Assembly (NCBI GenBank): GCA_964525555.1 | Contig: CAZGHN010000020.1 | Coordinates: forward strand, 1 to 30,958 | Direction of reading: 5' to 3' | From: JAFGHJ01 sp964525555 | GTDB lineage: Bacteria; Hydrothermota; UBA3072 | DNA: 30,958 nucleotides | Shown: positions 16,335 to 22,470 of the stretch, piece by piece | Numbering within the stretch: the stretch's first letter is position 1 | How the letters are laid out: each line of letters begins with the position of its first letter | Program-made: the position numbers and the translations under genes | The notes under the pieces: model-generated | What the model saw: only the letters and a program-made list of their open reading frames with translations | Told to the model about the DNA's origin: nothing | The model's database searches: none

Positions 16335-16362
16335 TTGACTTATCAATACGACTGGGTAAATT
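16335..16362 (+). promoter_or_regulatory. sigma70-like promoter of the BtaA-like gene
   Basis: TTGACT (16335-16340), 16-nt spacer, TAAATT (16357-16362), start expected near 16369. The 11-bp palindrome ends 4 nt before the -35, and the intervening bases are ACCC. Layout and sequence closely match the promoter at 11553. Confidence 0.55.
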
Positions 16363-16379
16363 TTTCCGATAGGGTATCT

Positions 16380-17465
16380 ATGAAAACATATAAAAAAATC
16401 CGCTATTCCAATTGCTGGGAAGACACAGAAATAGTACTAAAGGCTCTTAATGTAAAAAAGGGGGGCAAATATCTTTCTATATCCTCAGCTGGAGATAACG
16501 CTCTTAGCATATTGTCCAAAAACCCCAAGCTCGTAATAGCCATAGATAAAAGCACAGCTCAGATTGCGTGCTTAGAAATTAAAAAGACTATATTTGAAAA
16601 CCTTCCATACAATGATGTATTATCATTTATAGGAATGACGGAAAACTCCAAAAGATTACATATATACAAAGAATTAAGAAAGCATTTATCCATTGAAACA
16701 AGAAAATTTTGGGACAACAATCTAACTTTAATATCAAAAGGTATAATTCACACCGGTATAATCGAGAATTACTTCAGGTTATTCAGCAAACGTATTAAAC
16801 CCTTAATCATGAACAAAAATAATTGGGAAATATTGCTAAGCGAAAAAAGCAAAAAAGAAAGAATCGATTTTTACAATAAAAAAATTAACTCATGGAAATG
16901 GAATTTGTTTCTCAAAATAGTTTTAAATCCAATCACTTTAAAGAAACTTGACTTGAACAGAGATTCATATCATTTTAAAACCAAAGGAAATAACCTGACA
17001 AGAGAAATGAAAGAAAGAATAAAATACGCATTAACCGAACTTCCCACAAACAACAACCCGTATCTCGAATATATAATTAGAGGTAATTTTCATAACTCCT
17101 TGCCCCTTTTTTTAAAAAAAGAAAATTTCGAGAAGATCCGGAGAAATCTGGATAAACTTATCATTTTCAAAGGTACGTTAATGGAAGCGCTTAGAAAAAA
17201 TAGCCCTACGATTTTCGACGGATTTAATCTCTCTGATATATTCGATTATATGAGTTACAATCAATATATTGAACGAATCAAACAGATTAAGAAACAACTC
17301 ACAAAAGGCGGTAGAATCGTATACTGGAATAATCTAATCTTAAGAGAACCTCCTGAATATTACAATTCAAAAATATCAAAACTTAAAGATTTAAGCGAAA
17401 AACTATTTTTACAAAATAAGGCTTTCTTCTACGATTCTTTAAATATACTCGAAGCTAAAGTTTAA
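16380..17465 (+). CDS. BtaA-like S-adenosylmethionine 3-amino-3-carboxypropyl transferase (DUF3419)
   Basis: 361 aa from ATG 16380; a TTG further up at 16335 is the promoter -35 and is rejected as start. YSNCWEDTEIVLKAL near the N-terminus, then the SAM-binding LSISSAGDNALSIL (32-45) and VIAIDKSTAQIACLE (52-66), are typical of DUF3419. In BtaA, the best-known member, the enzyme moves the 3-amino-3-carboxypropyl group of SAM onto diacylglycerol, the first step to betaine lipids. No BtaB methyltransferase is present here. The next gene, 13 nt downstream, is a squalene/phytoene synthase homolog, so an isoprenoid or other lipid acceptor should be considered. Family call is firm; the substrate is not. 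Confidence 0.8.
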   Translation: MKTYKKIRYSNCWEDTEIVLKALNVKKGGKYLSISSAGDNALSILSKNPKLVIAIDKSTAQIACLEIKKTIFENLPYNDVLSFIGMTENSKRLHIYKELRKHLSIETRKFWDNNLTLISKGIIHTGIIENYFRLFSKRIKPLIMNKNNWEILLSEKSKKERIDFYNKKINSWKWNLFLKIVLNPITLKKLDLNRDSYHFKTKGNNLTREMKERIKYALTELPTNNNPYLEYIIRGNFHNSLPLFLKKENFEKIRRNLDKLIIFKGTLMEALRKNSPTIFDGFNLSDIFDYMSYNQYIERIKQIKKQLTKGGRIVYWNNLILREPPEYYNSKISKLKDLSEKLFLQNKAFFYDSLNILEAKV

Positions 17466-17478
17466 ATGGAGGAATCTT

Positions 17479-18255
17479 GTGAAATTTAATCAACAATCAT
17501 TAAAAAAACATAATAAGGAAGCCTATTTGGCAACAAAATTATTCTTAAGAGGGGAAGGAGCGAAATTAGCAAATCTTTTATATTCATACCTGCGATGGGT
17601 AGATGACTTTGTGGATAATATAAACATAGATAGAAAAGAACAAAAAAAATTTTTACTCGAACAATCAAAGATAATAGACTCTCTTTACAAAAAAAATAAA
17701 CCTGAAATAAAAAATTATTTCGAGGGAGCCATTTCGGAAGTTATTAAATACGATATCAAACACGGCTATGGACTAAATACGGTAATAAATAAGATGTTCG
17801 AGGTTTTTGTCTTTGATATAAAAAGAAAAAATACATTTCCTAATTTTAACGACCTAAACGAATACTCAAAAAAAATAGGGGATGCCTATACCCGCGCATT
17901 ACTATTTTTTCTCGCCCCAACTTTACCTTACAGAGAGGAATATTCAATATCCGCTTACGCTTCTCACCAGGTACACTTACTACGTGACTTCTTAACAGAT
18001 AAGGAAAACGGATATTTTAATATATCCACAGAAGAAATCAAAAAATATAACATAAAAGAGGATCTAATCCAGGATGAATTATTCTCCTTTTGGTTGAAAG
18101 ATAAGATAAAAAATATAAAATCACTATTTATAAAAGGGAAGAAAGAATTTAGAGTAATTCCTATTTTTAAAGTAAGGATAACCGGACATCTCTATTGTTC
18201 AAGATATGAAAGAGTAATCGCACGTATAGAAAAAAACCAGTACAAATTAAGTTAA
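17479..18255 (+). CDS. squalene/phytoene synthase family protein
   Basis: 258 aa; GTG 17479 has GGAGG about 7 nt upstream. RWVDDFVDN (39-47) gives the first Asp-rich motif (D42/D43 and D46), and QVHLLRDFLTDKENGYF (164-180) gives the second, D170xxxD174. Both bind Mg-diphosphate in enzymes that join two prenyl diphosphates head to head. It is about 30-40 residues shorter than HpnC/HpnD or CrtB, and the usual G-R-x-Y-x-P after the second motif is altered. It is probably translated with the BtaA-like gene. Whether it condenses C15 or C20 units, or uses another acceptor, cannot be told. Confidence 0.78.
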   Translation: MKFNQQSLKKHNKEAYLATKLFLRGEGAKLANLLYSYLRWVDDFVDNINIDRKEQKKFLLEQSKIIDSLYKKNKPEIKNYFEGAISEVIKYDIKHGYGLNTVINKMFEVFVFDIKRKNTFPNFNDLNEYSKKIGDAYTRALLFFLAPTLPYREEYSISAYASHQVHLLRDFLTDKENGYFNISTEEIKKYNIKEDLIQDELFSFWLKDKIKNIKSLFIKGKKEFRVIPIFKVRITGHLYCSRYERVIARIEKNQYKLS

Positions 18256-18282
18256 TTTTGGAGCCTCTATCGACAGTTGTAA

Positions 18283-18326
18283 ATAAATAATTTATCCTTG
18301 ACAACTATATGATTTTTTCATACCAT
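18283..18326 (+). promoter_or_regulatory. palindrome plus sigma70-like promoter of the first Cys-rich paralog
   Basis: The perfect palindrome ATAAATAATTTAT (18283-18295) is followed after CC by TTGACA (18298-18303), a 17-nt spacer and TACCAT (18321-18326), start near 18333. GGAGG at 18337-18341 follows. Confidence 0.55.
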
Positions 18327-18348
18327 ATTAAATAGAGGAGGTAAAAAC

Positions 18349-18846
18349 ATAAAGTTTCTAAAGATATTTTTTATACTTTATTCATCTTTAACTCTAATAA
18401 TTCCAATACAACTATTATCTCAAGAATTACAGGTTGAGTACTTCGCAAAAATAAATGCTGAAAGAGCCGCCGAAAGGGATGTGAATCGAGCATGCTGGTT
18501 TGGTGCGGGTATGACCGTTATAGGTGCCGGAATAGCAGTTGTTTGGCCGTCCGCAACCCCTGATCCTATAGCGTTTTCAGGTAAATCCCCTGAATATATC
18601 AGGGCTTACACCAATGCTTACAAATCAAGAATAAAGAAAACTCAAACCATCTTCGGTATGTTAGGGTGCGCTACTACACTTTTGACTATTGGATTTATAT
18701 ATGCCGTTATAGAGATAAACAAGGGCTGTAACGAAACCAACCAGAGTTGTACAGAAACAAACGAGAGTTCTCAGGAGAGTTGCAACGACATGGAAAGTTG
18801 CATGAATAGCTGTAATAACAGTTCCAGCGGCAATTCCGGAGAATAA
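18349..18846 (+). CDS. membrane protein with Ser/Cys-rich tail, paralog 1 (apparent AUA start)
   Basis: 165 aa if read from ATA 18349, 7 nt after GGAGG (18337-18341). The frame from ATA matches its downstream paralog from that gene's ATG: KFLKI, a hydrophobic signal segment and LLSQELQ, then an almost identical core beginning ACWFGAGMTVIGAGIAVVWP and running through YTNAYKSR. A second hydrophobic segment follows (about 102-122), then a tail rich in Cys, Ser, Asn and Glu with about six cysteines. The first ATG-, GTG- or TTG-type start after the signal region (GTG 18481) would drop the signal peptide and sit inside the conserved core. Either AUA initiates, or this copy has lost its start codon. 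I do not recognise the family. Confidence 0.7.
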   Translation: MKFLKIFFILYSSLTLIIPIQLLSQELQVEYFAKINAERAAERDVNRACWFGAGMTVIGAGIAVVWPSATPDPIAFSGKSPEYIRAYTNAYKSRIKKTQTIFGMLGCATTLLTIGFIYAVIEINKGCNETNQSCTETNESSQESCNDMESCMNSCNNSSSGNSGE

Positions 18847-18898
18847 ACTAAATTCCTTAGATTTCTTTATTTTTTAATCTCTCTTAGGAAACACTACC

Positions 18899-18926
18899 TT
18901 GACAATCAGGAGAATTTTCTTATAAT
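18899..18926 (+). promoter_or_regulatory. sigma70-like promoter of the second Cys-rich paralog and following operon
   Basis: TTGACA (18899-18904), 16-nt spacer, TATAAT (18921-18926), with CC just ahead of the -35. An imperfect stem (TTCCT 18853-18857 with AGGAA 18886-18890, inner AGATT/AATCT) lies between paralog 1 and the promoter and might end the first transcript. Confidence 0.65.
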
Positions 18927-18948
18927 ATTCGAATAGGGGGGCTAAAAA

Positions 18949-19506
18949 ATGAAGTTTCTAAAGATACTTGTTATACTTTATTCGTTTCTAAATCTAATAA
19001 TCCCGATACAATTATTATCTCAGGAATTACAGGCCGAGCAAATAGCAAGAATGAACGCCAATAGAGCTGCTGATAGAGATGTTAATAAAGCATGCTGGTT
19101 TGGTGCAGGTATGACCGTTATAGGCGCCGGAATAGCAGTTGTTTGGCCGTCCGCAACTCCTGATCCTATAGCGTTTTCGGGTAAATCTCCCGATTATGTT
19201 AGAGCCTATACCAATGCATACAAATCCCGTGTAAAGAAAAACCAGACCGTTTTTAGTATACTCGGATGCGCAACTACTCTTACCGTAGCAGGATGTGCCT
19301 TACTAATGGTTGAACTCAATCAAAGTTGCCAGGATTGGAATGAAGAAAGCTGCACTATCTTCCCCAAATCGTGCTACAGCTCCAACTCTTCCGAAGAAGA
19401 ATCAAGCTGCATAACAGGTCCTTCCTGTGGTGTTGGTTCCGATGAAAATTCTTGCGGAACCGGTTCTAGCGGCTCTTCGTGCGGTAGCGGTTCAGAGGGA
19501 GGATAA
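18949..19506 (+). CDS. membrane protein with Ser/Cys/Gly-rich tail, paralog 2
   Basis: 185 aa, ATG 18949 after a purine-rich GGGGGG stretch. Signal segment ending near LLSQ (25), a core with GAGMTVIGAGIAVVWP and SGKSPDYVRAYTNAYKSR nearly identical to paralog 1, a second hydrophobic segment (about 102-120), and a longer tail with roughly ten cysteines in settings such as SCGTGSSGSSCGSGSEGG. The tails of the two copies do not align, while the cores are near identical even at DNA level. An exported protein with a disulfide-prone or metal-binding tail is inferred; no known family is recognised. AGGGAGGA at the very end of this gene serves the next one. Confidence 0.8.
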   Translation: MKFLKILVILYSFLNLIIPIQLLSQELQAEQIARMNANRAADRDVNKACWFGAGMTVIGAGIAVVWPSATPDPIAFSGKSPDYVRAYTNAYKSRVKKNQTVFSILGCATTLTVAGCALLMVELNQSCQDWNEESCTIFPKSCYSSNSSEEESSCITGPSCGVGSDENSCGTGSSGSSCGSGSEGG

Positions 19507-19511
19507 TCTAA

Positions 19512-20231
19512 ATTAAAAATAACTACATCAAGAAAAGTGCAGTTTATCTGTTCTTTCCCTTCTTGTTTCTTAACAATACTTCCTACGCAACAATTATTAA
19601 AACAGCTACTATAGATTTTACAAGAACGATCAGACAAAGAGACACTGAAGAAACAATAGAAGGGACTTTTTATTATCGATCTCCGAAAAGGATTCTTGCA
19701 TCCATCAAAAAACCTATAAATCAATGGATGTCTTTCGAAAACAACACTGTACTTATATATTATCCTGAAGATTCAGTCGCATTTAAACTTATTTCTCCTT
19801 ATAAAGTATCTTTTTCTTTCTTCGAGTCATTTTTAAACGCAATGAAGGACGATTTCGGAGTATGCGATCGAGGATACTCTTTGGAACATCATGAAACAAA
19901 AAATGATACCTTAATAACATACTGGAACCCGCCACAAATCTTATCAAAAACAATCGGCCAATTAAAATTAACACATATGAAAAATAAAATTACTGCTTCC
20001 GAATTAACGAATAAATCCGGAAACCCTCTTCTAAAAGCCACCTTCAACAATCATTTTAATTATGGAACATATTATTTTCCCCAAGAAATAAATACAGTTT
20101 TATTCACCGAAGAAGATACAATCTTCGAAAAAATAACATACAAGAACGCAATTTTCAATAATTATATTCCAAAAGAAATCGCAAATTTCAAAATTCCCGA
20201 AGGGATAGAAATAGAGGAGATACATTGGTGA
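19512..20231 (+). CDS. LolA-like exported protein (apparent AUU start)
   Basis: 239 aa if read from ATT 19512, 9 nt after GGGAGG (19497-19502). From there KNNYIKKSAVYLFFPFLFL and TSYA form a good signal peptide. The only usual start in reach, TTG 19563, would remove most of it and has no ribosome-binding site. The mature part has LolA-like features: an early DFTRTIRQRDTEETIEGTFYYRSPKR region (the long beta-hairpin start of LolA, EGTFYYRSP) and later LIYYPED; LolA carries lipoproteins across the periplasm. Residues after 180 are divergent. It sits between the Cys-rich paralogs and a YidD-like gene and overlaps the latter by 4 nt (GTGA), so it probably serves this cluster rather than being the general LolA. 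Confidence 0.68.
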   Translation: MKNNYIKKSAVYLFFPFLFLNNTSYATIIKTATIDFTRTIRQRDTEETIEGTFYYRSPKRILASIKKPINQWMSFENNTVLIYYPEDSVAFKLISPYKVSFSFFESFLNAMKDDFGVCDRGYSLEHHETKNDTLITYWNPPQILSKTIGQLKLTHMKNKITASELTNKSGNPLLKATFNNHFNYGTYYFPQEINTVLFTEEDTIFEKITYKNAIFNNYIPKEIANFKIPEGIEIEEIHW

Positions 20232-20710
20232 ATTTAGGAACCTGTTTTCTATATTTAAGTCTGATTTCGACAAGCGAAATTGCAAACCAAATGGATTTCC
20301 TTTACGAATATAATCCTATTATAAGTGAAGAACAGGACACACGCTTCACTTCACTTTTTAACTTCAAAGAAACTTCCGAAGTTAAACTTGCCTTTTCCGG
20401 ACTCATCCGTTTTTATCAAATATATATGTCTTCTCAAGACGCTCCCTCCTGTAACTTTACTTTAACCTGTTCCCGTTTTATGACAAAAGCAATACAGGAA
20501 TATGGAGCATTTCATGGCTTACTTATGACAAGCGACAGACTACAAAGATGTTTTGGACTCTCAAGAAAGTATTACCCGAAAGACCCAAAAACAGGATTGG
20601 CTATCGATTATCCTGTGGAGATATATTATATTGGAAGAGCAAAGAGCGAATTTGCTTTACCTGAAAATCTTTGTTCCACAAAGGGAGCAAAATGTGATTT
20701 AAAGAAATGA
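20228..20710 (+). CDS. YidD-like protein with N-terminal export signal
   Basis: 160 aa from GTG 20228, 8 nt after GAGGAG (20214-20219); TTG 20225 is also possible. Residues 55-115 match the YidD (haemolytic) domain: LIRFYQIYMSS, then SCNFTLTCSRF and RLQRCFG, with the three conserved cysteines at 75, 81 and 108. Normal YidD is about 70-100 aa, cytoplasmic, sits beside yidC/rnpA and aids membrane insertion. This one has a hydrophobic N-terminus (about 3-16, possible cleavage after SEIA), about 50 extra residues before the domain and 45 after, and is placed in an exported-protein cluster. A periplasmic or membrane role in handling the Cys-rich neighbours is inference. Confidence 0.8.
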   Translation: MNLGTCFLYLSLISTSEIANQMDFLYEYNPIISEEQDTRFTSLFNFKETSEVKLAFSGLIRFYQIYMSSQDAPSCNFTLTCSRFMTKAIQEYGAFHGLLMTSDRLQRCFGLSRKYYPKDPKTGLAIDYPVEIYYIGRAKSEFALPENLCSTKGAKCDLKK

Positions 20711-21567
20711 GAATATTAAAATCATCCTTACTTCTAACTCTTTATTTAACACTCTCTCTTGAGGCAGAAACTTCGGATATTGAATATTTTAGTCCGCAGA
20801 ACATACGCAGGTTTGCAGATTTTTTATTTAGTGAACAACAATATACGAGAGCCGCAGGAGAATACCAACGTTTTCTCTTTGCAAAAGATTCATTCCCTCA
20901 AAATACAGATTCGATATTTTTTAGAATTGCCTTGTGCTACAGGTTTAGCGAAAACTATAAACAATCTATTAACTATTTTAAGAAAATTGCCAGCGAATAC
21001 GAGCAAAGTCTCCTTCTCGATGAAACATACTTGGAAACAGGAATTTGTTACTCTTTAATAGACAGCTTTGATATTTCCAATAAGATACTAAAATCTTATT
21101 TCTTAAACAAACCCACACAAAATATCAGGGCAATAGAATTAATAGCTCTTAATTATATGCAAAGAAAAGAATGGGAGAAAACAAGGGAATTGTTAAATGA
21201 CACCAGCCTTGAATCGGATCGCATATTCTCCCTATTGGAAAATGGAGAACATCTGCCAAGAAAAAATAAATTTGTCTCAGGCATGCTTTCCGCAGTAATT
21301 CCCGGAGCAGGAAAATTCTATTGCGGACGTAACGCTGACGCGTTTCATTCACTGGTAACAGTAAGCATTACCTGCTGGCAGGCTTATGAAGGATTTGATG
21401 ATGATGGTATTCATTCGGTTAAGGGATGGATTTTTGGTGTCCTGGGCGGGCTTTTTTATCTTGGCAATATTTATGGTTCCGTTGTTGCTGCGGATATTTA
21501 CAACGAAGAACAAGAAATAATGTTCAAATTGTCAATAAAAAAACACCTTCATGAAAACTTTAAATAG
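20707..21567 (+). CDS. exported TPR protein with C-terminal membrane segments, paralog A
   Basis: 286 aa, ATG in an ATGA overlap with the YidD-like gene. Signal peptide (about 1-21, ending near LEAE), then helical TPR-like repeats (about 30-190; FADFLFSEQQYTRAAGEYQRFL and IALCYRFSENYKQSINYFKKI are typical), then a C-terminal part with VIPGAGKFYCGR (about 195-206) and two hydrophobic stretches. The PGAGxxYxGR motif followed by membrane helices occurs in Bacteroidetes-type DUF5683-like tails. Likely a scaffold facing the periplasm. Its neighbour downstream has the same plan, and the two probably arose by duplication. Confidence 0.78.
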   Translation: MRILKSSLLLTLYLTLSLEAETSDIEYFSPQNIRRFADFLFSEQQYTRAAGEYQRFLFAKDSFPQNTDSIFFRIALCYRFSENYKQSINYFKKIASEYEQSLLLDETYLETGICYSLIDSFDISNKILKSYFLNKPTQNIRAIELIALNYMQRKEWEKTRELLNDTSLESDRIFSLLENGEHLPRKNKFVSGMLSAVIPGAGKFYCGRNADAFHSLVTVSITCWQAYEGFDDDGIHSVKGWIFGVLGGLFYLGNIYGSVVAADIYNEEQEIMFKLSIKKHLHENFK

Positions 21568-22405
21568 AAACTATCTCTTTTTTTTATCGATTGTTTCTTT
21601 ACCGCTTTACGCACAAGACAAAGCTACTGGTCTTGCCGATAAGTTTTTCGAATCGGGCTTTTACGAAGAAGCAATCTTAGAATATAGCCGTTATCTCTAC
21701 TTTAATGCCAAAGAAGAAGATATAAGCTATGCCTTTTATAAAATCGGACTTGCATACAGAAACATAAATAATCTTGAAAAATCTTTAGAAGCAATGGAAT
21801 TATCAGCCGGGAGTGCAAATAATGACAGTTTAAGAGAAGAAAGAAAAATCGATGTAGCTTTAACTTACATTGCCTCACGAAGTTACAATAAGGCAAAATT
21901 TATACTTATTAAACTTGTATCATTCAGCAGCATCCCGGAAATAAGAAAAAAAGCATCTCTATTTCTGGGTATTACACATCTTTATTGTTACGAATGGGAA
22001 TCTGCAAAAGACGCACTTAAAATATATTTCGAAGAAGGAGGAAATCATAAACTTGCTCACTCAATAGATACCCTGCTCACCTCGGCAGAAGATATGAATT
22101 ATAAATCGGTAAGAACTGCCAAATGGCTTTCCACTTTCTTGCCGGGAACAGGACAAATTTACGCGGGAAATGTTAGCGATGGTATAAATGCGCTGCTTCT
22201 TAATGGAGCCAATATTTATTTTATAATTTACAAATTATTAAATGAGGAATATGGAAACGCATATGTAATATACTTTTTTCTTTTCCGCAGATATTATTAC
22301 GGAAATATCTATCGTGCAAGAAGTGCGGCGATTGAACACAATAGAAAACTAAATGAACATGCTGCAGATAGCGTTTTTAATTTATTGAAAATGGCTGAAG
22401 AATAA
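21551..22405 (+). CDS. exported TPR protein with C-terminal membrane segments, paralog B
   Basis: 284 aa, ATG 21551 inside the end of paralog A (17-nt overlap). Signal peptide ending LYAQ (22), TPR-like helices (FFESGFYEEAILEYSRYLYF, YKIGLAYRNINNLEKSLEAM), then TFLPGTGQIYAGNVSDGI, equivalent to the PGAGKFYCGR block of paralog A, and two hydrophobic stretches. Same architecture, low identity. The last gene of the overlapping run from 18949; no terminator is obvious after it. Role in the cluster is unknown; TPR proteins usually hold other proteins together. Confidence 0.78.
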   Translation: MKTLNRNYLFFLSIVSLPLYAQDKATGLADKFFESGFYEEAILEYSRYLYFNAKEEDISYAFYKIGLAYRNINNLEKSLEAMELSAGSANNDSLREERKIDVALTYIASRSYNKAKFILIKLVSFSSIPEIRKKASLFLGITHLYCYEWESAKDALKIYFEEGGNHKLAHSIDTLLTSAEDMNYKSVRTAKWLSTFLPGTGQIYAGNVSDGINALLLNGANIYFIIYKLLNEEYGNAYVIYFFLFRRYYYGNIYRARSAAIEHNRKLNEHAADSVFNLLKMAEE

Positions 22406-22440
22406 ATTCGATTCAATAAAAACTTTTGATTAAAAAATAC

Positions 22441-22465
22441 ATCTAAAGAAAAATATCATTTAGAT
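22441..22465. repeat. inverted repeat just before larA
   Basis: ATCTAAA (22441-22447) and TTTAGAT (22459-22465) form 7-bp arms around 11 nt, ending 5 nt before ATG 22471. It could be an operator or sequester the start region; no ribosome-binding site is seen, and no clear promoter. Confidence 0.4.
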
Positions 22466-22470
22466 TAAAT

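Noticed and set aside
16335..16379. TTG 16335 as start of the BtaA-like protein
   Set aside because: This TTG is part of the -35 box TTGACT; ATG 16380 begins just before the conserved YSNCWED region.
18481..18846. GTG 18481 as start of Cys-rich paralog 1
   Set aside because: It falls inside the core conserved with paralog 2 and would remove the signal segment; the frame upstream to ATA 18349 is open and homologous.
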